This document shows, in pieces, positions 24,496 through 33,534 of a stretch of 64,000 nucleotides of DNA; the first letter of the stretch is position 1; every line of letters begins with the position of its first letter. The DNA is from Dokdonella_A sp963758365. Lineage in GTDB: Bacteria; Pseudomonadota; Gammaproteobacteria; Xanthomonadales; Rhodanobacteraceae. A program made the position numbers and the translations under genes. The notes below the pieces were generated by a model. The model saw only the letters and a program-made list of their open reading frames with translations, did no database searches and was not told the DNA's origin. The stretch covers positions 2,976,001 through 3,040,000 of the forward strand of contig CAVWVB010000001.1 of assembly GCA_963758365.1 (NCBI GenBank). Direction: 5' to 3'.

Positions 24496-25722
24496 TCAAG
24501 CGGGTTTTCTTCGCGGAAAATGGCGCAGCGCTTTCTTGACCTGCTGTTTCAGAAGCGTGCGCAAGGTCGCCAGGCCGGGACCGGGATCGTCAAACCGGAA
24601 AACATGCAGATGGGCACGGGTCCACTGCCCGAGTACCTTCAGCCGGGATTCCCGATCGGAAGGATCCTGCGCGAGCACCGACTTGATGTCCCCGTGCAGG
24701 TTGACGCAGCCGACGCCGACGGGGTACGCCGTCGACGCGGTCGTCAGCGGCGCCCCGAGCGCGTCGTGATATGCCATCTCGCAGACGTTCACGCCGCATC
24801 GCGCGGCGAATTCGACGTACCACCATGCGCGCGTGTTCACTTCCAGCATCCGGAACTCGCCGGTCCTCGCATCCCGCTTGAACTCCGCGCTGAAAATGCC
24901 GCGGTAGGCCAGCAACGAGAGCAGCTTCGTCAGGTTGTCCACGGCGCCCTGTACGTCCGCAAGAGCGATGCTGTGGCAATACGAGCTGTTGCCGAAGTCC
25001 TTTGGGTAGATGCGGATCCGGCGGCGCGCGAACAAGCCGGTCATCATTCCGCTCCGATCGCGGAATCCGTCCACGAAATAATGCTCGGCCGAGCTTCCCG
25101 GGACGTACTCCTGCGCGATGACCTTGAATCCCTTTCCGTCGAGTCGGCGCCAGATCTCCTGGAGTTCGCTCCGGCTCCGCGCCCAGATTCCCTTTGCACC
25201 GAAGATCTCGCTGAACTTCTGGGAATTGGCAGGCTTGAGAAAGACCTTGTCCATCTCATCGAACGGCATCGCTTCGACATCCGCGGCGGACTCGATCGAA
25301 TACGTGCGCGGATGTGGAATGTCGGTGGTCGCGAGAAAGCGCGCGAAACGCTCCTTGTCCTGCAGGACCTCGAGCGTATGGCGCGAGCTGCTGCTGACCC
25401 GGAATCGCTCGGCCAGGCCACCCTGCGCAATGTCGGCGAGCCACAATGCAGCGTCATCCGCACCGGGAATGAGGACGGCCTCGGAAAACGGCAAATCGCG
25501 CAAGATCGCCTCGACATTCGAATCGATGGTGCCGTCCCAGTGCGTGGCTCCGGGCAGCGGTCGGTACCAGCGCGAACGCGTCGCGAGGTCACCGGGCGGA
25601 CACGCGACATACGTCGGAATGCCGGCGAGCCGCAGGGATCTCAGGGTTCCCAGGCCGGTCTGCGCCCGGCCCAGTACGATGGCCGGCACGAGACGCGGGT
25701 GCGGAGCAGACGTTTTCGTCAT
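24496..25722 (-). CDS. ATP-grasp ligase, carboxylate-amine ligase type
   Basis: The 408-residue protein has the three parts of the ATP-grasp fold. An N-terminal Rossmann-like part starts with AIVLGRAQTGLGTLRSL. The central ATP-binding part includes VFLKPANS and IAQEYVPG. A C-terminal part has EFRMLEVNTRAWW, whose Glu and Asn fit the metal-binding positions. It resembles the D-aspartate-ligase/carboxylate-amine ligase branch, which forms amide bonds through acyl phosphates. It is convergent with the thioesterase gene, with 108 bases between them, so it is a separate transcript. It could act on EPS or on the NRPS product. I use the ATG at 25722; a GTG nine bases upstream is possible, and neither has a clear ribosome binding site. 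Confidence 0.8.
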   Translation of the reverse strand: MTKTSAPHPRLVPAIVLGRAQTGLGTLRSLRLAGIPTYVACPPGDLATRSRWYRPLPGATHWDGTIDSNVEAILRDLPFSEAVLIPGADDAALWLADIAQGGLAERFRVSSSSRHTLEVLQDKERFARFLATTDIPHPRTYSIESAADVEAMPFDEMDKVFLKPANSQKFSEIFGAKGIWARSRSELQEIWRRLDGKGFKVIAQEYVPGSSAEHYFVDGFRDRSGMMTGLFARRRIRIYPKDFGNSSYCHSIALADVQGAVDNLTKLLSLLAYRGIFSAEFKRDARTGEFRMLEVNTRAWWYVEFAARCGVNVCEMAYHDALGAPLTTASTAYPVGVGCVNLHGDIKSVLAQDPSDRESRLKVLGQWTRAHLHVFRFDDPGPGLATLRTLLKQQVKKALRHFPRRKPA

Positions 25723-26897
25723 ACGAAGCACCCGGAGGGACGGTCATCGGCGAGCGCTCTGTGTCGACGCCTGCGTCCACGGAGCCGTTCGGAACGAAAA
25801 TGCTCACTGCTGCCATGAGCGCGGCCATCCGGCTTCGGCGGATGGCAGACCCCCAGCGAGGCGGCGCGCAAGTCTACACGCGTTGCGGCGACCGCGATGC
25901 CGCAACACGGCGGCCGGTGCCTGTCCGATTCCCGCGAAACGAAGCCGCTGAAGCATGGGCACGATTCCGCGCTTGTACGCAGCAGAACCGTCCCGGCGCG
26001 CAACCGCGTGGTATTCAAATCGGAAAATACGCCGAGCGTCTCGCCGCCACCCCGTGCGCCACCGACGTCGCCCGCGGGCACCCCGATGCCGCGGGCCCGA
26101 TGCCCGCGGGTGGGCAACTGCGCTGCCGTAGCGCCGCTTGAACCATCATCCACGACGATCATGTCGTCTCCCGGCAGGACATTCACGGGCACCGGGTCCC
26201 GCGCGCCGGGCGGCGCGGCGTCGGGTCGGGATCATCGGGCTGACTGCCATTGTCACTCATTGAATCGATCCCGCCGGGAGCGTCGCAACGACCCACACCT
26301 GTCGTCAACTGCGGCATGACTTGACTGCAGCTCACAGTCGCATCGGCTGGCCGCAGCTCGACAGTGTGCCACGACCAGTGCGCGATGATGAACGTTCGAA
26401 CCAGCCGATCCCTCGCGCCGGCACCGGAAAGCATATATCGTCATCGGGCCGGAGGCGCCCCTCACCGCGTTGCGGAATCGTGGTCGGCACGCAGCGGGGG
26501 GTAGTCGCTGCGTGGGTGCAATGCGTAGCTTCCGCCCGCCTCGCGTCGCAGGTAATCCCATCCGACGGGCGAGACTGCCCGGAGCGATGGTTGCGCCGAT
26601 CGCGTGGGGCGGTTCCGGCGAGGGCCGAACGAACGACAATGAGGGACGGATGAAGCTCGGGCGACGGGGCGCAGTGCGTGACTCGGGAAGCGCGGCAAAG
26701 ACCCGCAGGTCCCATATTTTCGCAAGCGCGGTCTATCGGCTTGCGGCGAGCGCGGCAACCGTTTATGCGGATGGTGGCACGCATGCGACGCCGGCGCGGG
26801 AGAACCCTGCACGGTGGACAGGACGTTGTCTGCAGCGGCGTATCCGGCCAAGGCCAATTCGGCGCGGTTCACGCGACGCGAACGGGAGAGCGGGTCG
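25723..26897. other. Long gap between divergent ATP-grasp and FemAB-like genes
   Basis: About 1.2 kb without an intact gene. It must contain the promoters of both flanking genes. The only recognisable content is a minus-strand remnant of a family 2 glycosyltransferase at about 25994-26260. The rest (26261-26897) has short frames in all directions with no family motif. The gap looks like a degraded gene scar. Confidence 0.55.
25994..26260 (-). pseudogene. Remnant of a family 2 glycosyltransferase
   Basis: A minus-strand frame contains GDDMIVVDDGSSGATA, then RARGIGVPAGDVGGARGGG and LGVFSDLN. These are the nucleotide-sugar-binding start of a GT2 enzyme (IVVDDGSTDGT), the following VPAGGVAGARN block, and a degraded DxD-like segment. 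An ATG at 26260 (MSDNGSQPDD) lies in a different frame and stops at the junction near 26195. This suggests a frameshift or small deletion removed the first beta-strand. After the DxD-like region the frame loses family character. The ends are approximate. This is my own pattern reading, without a database check. Confidence 0.4.
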
Positions 26898-27956
26898 TTG
26901 TCTGCCGAGGTGACCACGCGCATTCTTGCCGAAGACGAATACCCGCAGTGGACCGCGTTGGTCGCGGCCTCGCCCGATGGAAGCATCTATTCGATGCCGG
27001 ACTACCTCGATGCACTCTGTCGCGCTGCGGGCGGCAGCTTCCGCGTGCTCGTCGCCGAGCGCGACGGGCAGATCATCGGCGGCATTGCCCTGTACGAGCG
27101 GCCCTCGCGCCTCGGATCCCATGTGTCGCCCCGGCTGTTGCTCTACTACAACGGCTTCGTGCTGGCCAGCCATGACACGAAGTACCCGTCTCAGCGCGTA
27201 TCGCGCCAATTGCGTGTCCTGGCCGCGCTGGAAACCACCCTCATCGGCGAGAAGCATGCGCGCCTGCGGATCAAGAGCCGGCCTACGCTCGCCGACGTTC
27301 GCCCGTTCCAGACGCACGGCTGGACGGTGGAACCGGTCTACAGCTATGTCGTGGACATATCCGACCTCGACATGGCGTGGGGTCGCATGGACAAGAACCT
27401 GCGCCGACTCGTTGGTCGCTGCCGCGAGCAGAGCCTCTCATTGACCACGGACGACGATTTCGATGCGTTCTACCGCCTTCATGTGCAGACCCACGAGCGC
27501 AAGGGCGCCGCGCTCTATCTGCGGCCCGATGCATTCGGTCGCTTCGTCGACACGTTGCGAAAGCTGGACCTGTGTCGTCTCTATCACGCGCGCTTGCCCG
27601 ATGGGCGAGTCGTCGCTTCGCAACTCGTGCTGCTGGGACATCCGGTGACGCATACCGTCAGCGCGGCGGCGGACGCCGAGTTCCTCAAGCTCGGCGCTAC
27701 GGCGTTCCTGCGCTGGCAGGTTTTCGAAGACCTCGCGCAAAGCGGCTACAAGGCCAACGATCTGACCGATGCGAGCCTCAATCCGGTCACCCACTTCAAG
27801 AGCCAGCTCGGCGGCGACCTGACCGTGAGCTTCGAGATCTCCCGCCCGGACAGCCTCCTCTGGCGTGGCAGGGAGCTGGCCCTATCGCTGCCGCGACGCG
27901 TGAAACGTGGCCTCGGCGCCATCATTCGTACTCCCGAGCCCGGACTGTCGACGTGA
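26898..27956 (+). CDS. FemAB-like GNAT acyltransferase
   Basis: A protein of about 352 residues with the double-GNAT look of FemAB/BioF2 relatives. It has an N-terminal DGSIYSMPDYLDAL block and a conserved GGIALYERPS strand. The central NLRRLVGRCRE helix is followed by FDAFYRLHVQTHERKG, and near the C-terminus by GATAFLRWQVFE and HFKSQLGG. Members transfer amino acids or acyl groups to peptides, lipids or sugars. The start is uncertain. The TTG at 26898 has GGGAGAG about 7-10 bases upstream; a GTG at 26910 or at 26814 is possible. Its stop overlaps the start of the ThDP enzyme (GTGA), so the two are translationally coupled and probably functionally linked. Confidence 0.75.
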   Translation: MSAEVTTRILAEDEYPQWTALVAASPDGSIYSMPDYLDALCRAAGGSFRVLVAERDGQIIGGIALYERPSRLGSHVSPRLLLYYNGFVLASHDTKYPSQRVSRQLRVLAALETTLIGEKHARLRIKSRPTLADVRPFQTHGWTVEPVYSYVVDISDLDMAWGRMDKNLRRLVGRCREQSLSLTTDDDFDAFYRLHVQTHERKGAALYLRPDAFGRFVDTLRKLDLCRLYHARLPDGRVVASQLVLLGHPVTHTVSAAADAEFLKLGATAFLRWQVFEDLAQSGYKANDLTDASLNPVTHFKSQLGGDLTVSFEISRPDSLLWRGRELALSLPRRVKRGLGAIIRTPEPGLST

Positions 27957-29680
27957 GCGCGCGATCCCGAACCGGAGCGGAAACGATCTGCGATGCACTC
28001 GTGCAGGCAGGAGTGGACTGCGTCTTCGGACTCCCAGGAACGCAGAACGTGCCGCTTTATGAGGCCCTGCGCAGGAGCCGGCTGCGCACGATCGTGGCGA
28101 CCCATGAGCTGTCCGCCGCGATGATGGCGAATGGGTACTACCGCGCGTCGGGACGGGCTGCTGCGCTGGCAACGATTCCCGGACCCGGTTTCACCTGGGC
28201 ACTGACGGGCCTCGCCGAAGCATTCCTGGATTCGGCCGCCATGCTGCATCTCGTCGGCGAGGCCGCGGCCGCGCCCGGCACGCGATTCCAGCTGCAGGCG
28301 CTCGATCAGCACGCGATGGCACGCCCGGTGGTCAAGGCCCTGCTGCAGATCGATGATGCGGCGCAGATTGCCGATGCAATCGCACAGGGCCACGCGCTCG
28401 CGCTCGCGGGAGAACCGGGCCCGGTGCAGATAGAGATCGCGCGGCGTGCCCTGGATACACGCCTGGACGCGGGCGGCGTAGATGGGCTGCCGCCCGCGCC
28501 GCTCGCGAATGGCGATCACGACAGCGCCCGAGTGGACGAAGTCGTCGGCCTGATCACGGCTGCGCGGCGCTGCGTGATCCTGGCCGGACAGGGTGGCAAC
28601 GGCGCGGCCGCCGACATTCGGCGGCTGGCCGAAACCCTTTCTGCCATCGTCGTGACCACGACCTCGGGCCGCGGCGTCGTCGCCGAGGACCATGCGTTGT
28701 CGGCCGGCTTCGAACTGTCGGGAAATGGCGCCGCGACGCTCAATGCGCTGATCGATTCGTGCGACGTCGTGCTCGCGATCGGCTGCAAGTTCTCGCACAA
28801 CGGCAGTCGCGGGTTTCGTCTGCGCATTGCTCCCGAAAAGCTGATTCATGTCGATGCGTCGTCGCAGGTACTCGAAGCGAACTATCCAGCCCGGCTCGCA
28901 ATCCGCGCCGATTCGCGCGCGTTCGTGATTGCGCTGCTCGCGAGTCTGGATGCGGCCGGTGTACGACCCGAAGGATTCGGTGCCGACGAGGTCACGACGT
29001 GGCTGCAACGCGGGCGCGCAGAAAGCGAGTACGAAATCGTCGAGCCACGCATCCATGGCGTTCGTTCCGGTACCGCGCAGGAGTTCTTCCTCGCGCTGCG
29101 TCGGGCGATGCCGCGCGCCTCCTGTCTCGTGACCGACTCGGGTTTGCATCAGGTCCTCGCGCGGCGCCATTTCCGTGTACTGCATCCGCGCGGCCTGATC
29201 ACGCCGACCAATCTGCAATCGATGGGGTTCGGCATCGGCGCTGCGATCGGCGCCTGCGTCGCCGACCCTGCGCGCCCGGTCGTCGCGCTGGTCGGCGATG
29301 GCGGGCTCGCGATGTCGGGCCTGGAGCTGCTGACCGCAGTGCGCGAGCATTTGCGCCTGACCGTCATCGTGTTCGTGGACGGCGCCTACGGATTGATCCG
29401 CGTGCAGCAGCTCGCTGCGTCCGGTCATGCGCATGGAACCGAGTTTTCGGGCCCGGACTGTGAATCGCTTGCGCACGCGATCGGTGCGACGCACGTGCGT
29501 CTGCAGGGCGACCCGGACGCGGTGCTCGGCCGTGCGCTCGAATCAACCGGCGTCACCATCGTCGAAGTGCGTGTCGGAGACACGCTGCCGATGCGCTGGA
29601 TGCGCGCCAAGGGCGTCGCGCGCAGCACGGTCGGGCGCACGCTGAAGTCGTGGCTGCGGACGTCGCGGCGCGAAACCTGA
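27953..29680 (+). CDS. ThDP-dependent enzyme, acetolactate synthase-like large subunit
   Basis: The 575-residue protein has the three domains of the ThDP superfamily. The pyrimidine-binding domain shows VFGLPGTQNVPLYEAL and catalytic Glu52 in THELSAAMMANGYYRASG. The central Rossmann-like domain contains CVILAGQGGNGA. The pyrophosphate-binding domain starts GDGGLAMSGLELLTAVRE (from 448) and ends in DGAYGLI, where NN(x)YG is usual. Such enzymes decarboxylate 2-keto acids or join them. No small regulatory subunit or other branched-chain genes are near, so a role in ordinary valine/isoleucine synthesis is unlikely. It starts at a GTG overlapping the FemAB-like stop by four bases. It may make a keto or aldehyde building block for the adjacent NRPS or EPS system. 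Confidence 0.85.
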   Translation: MSARSRTGAETICDALVQAGVDCVFGLPGTQNVPLYEALRRSRLRTIVATHELSAAMMANGYYRASGRAAALATIPGPGFTWALTGLAEAFLDSAAMLHLVGEAAAAPGTRFQLQALDQHAMARPVVKALLQIDDAAQIADAIAQGHALALAGEPGPVQIEIARRALDTRLDAGGVDGLPPAPLANGDHDSARVDEVVGLITAARRCVILAGQGGNGAAADIRRLAETLSAIVVTTTSGRGVVAEDHALSAGFELSGNGAATLNALIDSCDVVLAIGCKFSHNGSRGFRLRIAPEKLIHVDASSQVLEANYPARLAIRADSRAFVIALLASLDAAGVRPEGFGADEVTTWLQRGRAESEYEIVEPRIHGVRSGTAQEFFLALRRAMPRASCLVTDSGLHQVLARRHFRVLHPRGLITPTNLQSMGFGIGAAIGACVADPARPVVALVGDGGLAMSGLELLTAVREHLRLTVIVFVDGAYGLIRVQQLAASGHAHGTEFSGPDCESLAHAIGATHVRLQGDPDAVLGRALESTGVTIVEVRVGDTLPMRWMRAKGVARSTVGRTLKSWLRTSRRET

Positions 29681-29857
29681 GACACCGTTCGCGCCGTTGC
29701 ATCCGCGCACAGCAGGGTCCGGAGCAGGGGCCGCCACCGGTTCCGCACGAGGGCGGGTGCCGTCTTCGGCGTTGCGTTGCGGATGTGGGTGGGCGCGACA
29801 CGCGCAAGCCCACGATCACGGCGTCAGGGCAGCGCGGTGTGCGGCGTTGGCGCCGGT

Positions 29858-29891
29858 CCCTTGGGGCGGAGGCTCAGCTCCGGCCCAAGGG
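29858..29891. terminator. Strong inverted repeat between convergent genes
   Basis: CCCTTGGGGCGGAG and CTCCGGCCCAAGGG form a 14-bp stem with one mismatch around GCTCAG. It lies in the 218-base gap between the convergent ThDP gene (+) and beta-helix gene (-), ending eight bases before the latter's stop. It could end transcription in both directions. There is no clear T-run on either side. Confidence 0.6.
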
Positions 29892-29898
29892 CGTCACG

Positions 29899-31533
29899 TC
29901 AGCGTTCGACCGCGCCGAGGTCCATCGCGGTGCCGTTGACCGGGCGTGGCCGCGGCATCAGCGTCAGCGCATCGAGTTCGTAGTCGACCGGGTACGCGTC
30001 GACGTCCGGCAACTGCGCCTGCGCGGTATCGACGGCCGGGCCGTTCGCCAACGGGATCATCGTCGTCAGGTCGACCGGTGACGGCGGCCCCTCGACCATG
30101 TTCGCGCTGCCGTTGAGTTCGCCTCCGACCGGATGCCACGGGTCGGTATCACCCCAATCGTTGTTGATCCAGTTGACACCGAGGTCGAGGATGCCGCCGG
30201 AGACGTAGCCGGGTGCGACGGCCTGGTCGGTGCGCATCGACGGGTACTGGATGTCCGTATCGAACACGAACACGTTGTTCCATACCGCGGCGTGCTCGTC
30301 CGTCGTGGACAGGCGGAACAGGTACACGCCGATCGAATCGCCATAGTGGGTGTACACGGTGTTGTTGTAGAAATAGAGCGTGCCCTTGCGATAGCCCGCT
30401 TCGCTGCCCTCGTGATCGCCGCCGTAGTGCATCACGAGCGGTCCGTCCTTGACGATCTGGTTGCCGTAGACGAATGCGAGGTGGTACGCGGGATCGCTCG
30501 CCGCGTAGTTGGTGTAATCCTGGGCTTCGACGAGATCGACTGCATAGGCGCCGGCCTCGATGCGGTTGTAGCGGACCACCGCGCCGACCGACCGGTCCTT
30601 GATCGAATTGCCGAGCGCGCCCGGCCGCAGCGGCCCGTAGCGGTTGAACTCGTAGGTCACGCCGACGCTCTGGATGTACGTCGTGTGCATGTGGTCGTCG
30701 CCCGCGATGCCGTTGCCGTACATGTTGTTGCCGCTGATACGCACGTCCTTGGTCAGGAAGCCGTCGCCGTCGTCGCTGGAGCGGCTGAAGATCGCCTCCG
30801 AGCAATCGGTGATCTCGTTGTCCGCGATCGTGATGTGGTGACCCTGCTCGAGCCAGATGCAGGCTCCGAAGTCCGAGTAGGTGTCCGCAATGCCGTCCAT
30901 GCGCGTGAATCCATAGTTCGGGTGCGCACGTTGCAGCTTGAGGCCGTCGATCACGATATAGCTGGGCGTCATCGTGCCCCAGTCCGCGCTGCCGCGCGCG
31001 ACGATGAAGATGATTCCGCGTTCCTGGTTGGTCACGCTCGCGCTGTCGCGGCCGAAGGACATCGTCGGCCGGCTCGTCGCCCCCGAACCGTCGATCACCG
31101 GACGCTCGCCATTGGGCCCCTTGACGCCGCACACGCGCACCGGCGCGGTCGCGGTGCCCATTGCGTTGATCGCGAGCTTGCCCGTATACGGCTGCGCTCG
31201 GTAGAAGATGCGTACCGTGTCGCCGGCCTGGAGAGACTCCCAGGGCACCTGGGCCAGCGTCTGCAGCTGGCCCGCGCCCGGTCCGACCTGGTAGTCCGCG
31301 CCACCGCTCTGGGCAACGCAGGGCCCGGCTCCGAGATAGGGCACATTCGGGGCCGCTTCGAAACCCGCGCTGAAAATGTCGTCGACGGACTGGGAATATG
31401 CATTCTCGCCATGCGTGAACGCGAGCACGAGCAGGAGGGCGGACAGGCCACCCATCAACCCGGACAGGCCGAATCCCGAATTACTACGATATTCCGGGAT
31501 TTCCCGGCGACACACGAACGAAAAGCACTGCAT
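29899..31533 (-). CDS. Secreted right-handed parallel beta-helix protein, copy A
   Basis: The mature part is a parallel beta-helix of the kind found in polysaccharide lyases and hydrolases. Many short strands carry Asn/Asp at turns (ITIADNEITDC, VRISGNNMYGNG, VVRYNRIEAG, LYFYNNTVYTH, VWNNVFVFD). A hydrophobic signal segment (MGGLSALLLVLAFTHG) leads to DDIFSAGFE and then YQVGPGAGQLQTLAQVPWESLQAGDTV, shared with the copy at 49098. It probably binds, cuts or edits the EPS outside the cell. The start is unclear. I use the ATG at 31533; an ATG at 31572, a TTG at 31584 and a later Met inside the signal region are possible, and none has a good ribosome binding site. Confidence 0.72.
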   Translation of the reverse strand: MQCFSFVCRREIPEYRSNSGFGLSGLMGGLSALLLVLAFTHGENAYSQSVDDIFSAGFEAAPNVPYLGAGPCVAQSGGADYQVGPGAGQLQTLAQVPWESLQAGDTVRIFYRAQPYTGKLAINAMGTATAPVRVCGVKGPNGERPVIDGSGATSRPTMSFGRDSASVTNQERGIIFIVARGSADWGTMTPSYIVIDGLKLQRAHPNYGFTRMDGIADTYSDFGACIWLEQGHHITIADNEITDCSEAIFSRSSDDGDGFLTKDVRISGNNMYGNGIAGDDHMHTTYIQSVGVTYEFNRYGPLRPGALGNSIKDRSVGAVVRYNRIEAGAYAVDLVEAQDYTNYAASDPAYHLAFVYGNQIVKDGPLVMHYGGDHEGSEAGYRKGTLYFYNNTVYTHYGDSIGVYLFRLSTTDEHAAVWNNVFVFDTDIQYPSMRTDQAVAPGYVSGGILDLGVNWINNDWGDTDPWHPVGGELNGSANMVEGPPSPVDLTTMIPLANGPAVDTAQAQLPDVDAYPVDYELDALTLMPRPRPVNGTAMDLGAVER

Positions 31534-31586
31534 GGCGTAATCTGCAAACTCAGGGGGAAGGGGACGGTACATAACCGTGCGCAAGG

Positions 31587-31616
31587 ATTATGCGAACGGG
31601 TAATCAGATATAGAAA
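31587..31616 (-). promoter_or_regulatory. Possible promoter upstream of beta-helix copy A
   Basis: On the minus strand TTTCTA and CATAAT lie 18 bases apart in an AT-rich patch that stands out in this GC-rich DNA. CATAAT matches five of six -10 bases; the -35 match is weak (three of six). Transcription would begin near 31580, leaving a leader of about 47 bases to the ATG at 31533. Confidence 0.3.
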
Positions 31617-31791
31617 ATGCGCGCAAACCGGTCGGCAAGAAACCGGGGGTCTCCGTGCAACGACTGCCATCTCCGGCCGAGTGGTGGCGGGTAATGGCTG
31701 CTCCGGTTCCGGCTCACGGCCCGCGCGCAGGTCAATGGCAGCGCGGGCCGCCGCTGGCGGCGCGCGCCATCGCGCTGCGACGCCCTTTCGG

Positions 31792-33132
31792 TCAGTCGTC
31801 GAAGCCGTCGACGAATACGTCGTTGCCGACCTCGCGGTATTCATAGGCGCCAATATCGATTACCGCGTCCTGCGGTCGGACCGGCGCGGCGCCGGGAGGC
31901 GGAGCCACCTGTGCCACGGGTTCGTAGGCAGGCGGAAACAGCGGATTGGCGATGTTGTAGTTGGGAGGCGTCACGGTATCGGGCGTGCCGTGGTCGCGCA
32001 GCGGACTCGAGGCAGTCGGGTGCAAATCGTTGCCCGCACTATTGGCTACGCCGGGGCTGGCATCGCTGAACGTGCTGCTCCAGCCACTGGGTATCGTGGC
32101 GCCGGACTGGACCCAGTTGTTGGTGCCGAGGATGCGCGAAATGCCGCCGACCCACGCGGCATCGCTGTCATCGACGATGCGCAGCTGCGATCCACTGTCG
32201 CGCCAGATCGCATTATTGTGCATTTCGATCGAATCAATTCCGTCGTACAGCTGAAAAACCGTCGAGCCGCCGCCGCGGAATATCATCGTGTTATTGACGA
32301 AACGATAGCGCCCATTGGTACGACCGCCGCCGCCATCACCGCCCGCACGGACAATGGAACTCGCGCTCGTGTGCACGATTACATTGCCCACCACGTCCGA
32401 ATCCTCGCGAGCCATGTCCTCGGTCCAGCCGTTCTGCACGCCACCGGGATCCGGACCGATCAATTCGAGCTCGCGGTAATAGGAGCCCTCGAGCCAGTTG
32501 TAGTAAATCTCGTTGCGCTCGGCGCGGCTCTTGATCAGGTTGCCGCCGTTTCCGTCGTGGATATAGCTGTAACGGAGCCGGAACACCGATCCGGGATGGG
32601 CCACCTCGTCGGAAGCCACATATAGCGGATGGTCGTAGGCTCCACCGCCCGCGTCGTAGACTTCGGAATACTCCACCGTGAGCGAGCCGGAATCCTGGTC
32701 CGAGCTCTGGATGCCCTGGTGTGGACATGCGTGCACGACCACGTCGCGCAGCGTCAGGTCGTCTGAATGATGGTAGATGCAGCGCGTGGTCTGGGAATTT
32801 CCGGTGATCTCGAAGCCTTCGAACACGACATGGTCGGCGAGGCGGAATTCGATGACAGCCACTCCTCCATCGAGGCGTGGTCTCGCTCCCGCGGCGTTCG
32901 GTATCCCGCGTATGACCACCGGCGACGCCGCGCTGCCGCCATCCTCGGAACGCATGATCACACCACCCGGGTAAACCCCGTAGTCGACGTTCACGACATC
33001 GCCCGGACCCAATGCAACCGCATTGAAGAGCGCAGTCAACGTCGTGTAGTTGCGCGCCGGACCGACCTGGTACGTCGCTGCGCCGGCGACACCGGGAATA
33101 AGGAACAACAACAGGAAAGCGAATCGGGACAT
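31792..33132 (-). CDS. Secreted parallel beta-helix protein with C-terminal DGFDD motif
   Basis: The 446-residue product starts at an ATG (33132) followed at once by a clean signal peptide (RFAFLLLFLIPGVAGA, cut before ATYQVG). The frame is open upstream, but that part has no secretory or family character. The body shows beta-helix turns (VVFEGFEITGNS, LTVEYSEVYDAGG, VVGNVIVHTSA, YRFVNNTMIF, IEMHNNAIWRD) and ends YEYREVGNDVFVDGFDD. It belongs to the same broad fold as copies A and B but is a separate family with little direct similarity. It likely acts on EPS in the periplasm or outside. It lies 258 bases upstream of copy A on the same strand. Confidence 0.78.
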   Translation of the reverse strand: MSRFAFLLLFLIPGVAGAATYQVGPARNYTTLTALFNAVALGPGDVVNVDYGVYPGGVIMRSEDGGSAASPVVIRGIPNAAGARPRLDGGVAVIEFRLADHVVFEGFEITGNSQTTRCIYHHSDDLTLRDVVVHACPHQGIQSSDQDSGSLTVEYSEVYDAGGGAYDHPLYVASDEVAHPGSVFRLRYSYIHDGNGGNLIKSRAERNEIYYNWLEGSYYRELELIGPDPGGVQNGWTEDMAREDSDVVGNVIVHTSASSIVRAGGDGGGGRTNGRYRFVNNTMIFRGGGSTVFQLYDGIDSIEMHNNAIWRDSGSQLRIVDDSDAAWVGGISRILGTNNWVQSGATIPSGWSSTFSDASPGVANSAGNDLHPTASSPLRDHGTPDTVTPPNYNIANPLFPPAYEPVAQVAPPPGAAPVRPQDAVIDIGAYEYREVGNDVFVDGFDD

Positions 33133-33534
33133 TGGATCAATACTCGTAGCAAGACAGCACTCAGGGGCCCGGCAAATTTCGGCGACATTCTGGCGCGCCA
33201 CTACCGCGGGAGTGGCGACAGGGTTCACGCTTCGGGTCCACGCATTCCGCGAGTCGGAAATGCGCAGGAGGCAGCCGTGCCGGGGAGAATCGCGTGCGGC
33301 GAAACTAACCCGACCGTCACGCGCGGATGTAAGAATCGCGTCGAGTTTTCGTTTCGTGAGCGCGGAAGTTTCGATAAATGCGCACTGCGTCACGTAATTG
33401 ACGCGAAAATCGAAGCGCGAACGCATGGCTTCCGCCCGCGATCGGAATAGTGACGCGAATGGTTGGGCGGATGACGTGAACACGCTCGGGAGGGCGCCCG
33501 CACGGACCTGCGCGCTGCGGACGGCGCTGCAGGC
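33133..33534. other. Intergenic region, no feature seen
   Basis: This 402-base stretch lies between the start of the beta-helix gene and the stop of the phosphoethanolamine-transferase-like gene, both on the minus strand. It should carry the promoter of the beta-helix gene. I see no convincing -35/-10 pair, hairpin or small gene. Confidence 0.4.

Noticed and set aside
25719..26192. Minus-strand frame of 157 codons as an intact gene
   Set aside because: Only the first 65 or so codons look like a GT2 protein; the rest has no family character. It is reported as a remnant instead.
30133..32625. Plus-strand open frame of 830 codons over the beta-helix genes
   Set aside because: The minus strand gives signal peptides and beta-helix repeats. 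The plus product is an antisense shadow rich in Val, Asp and Arg.
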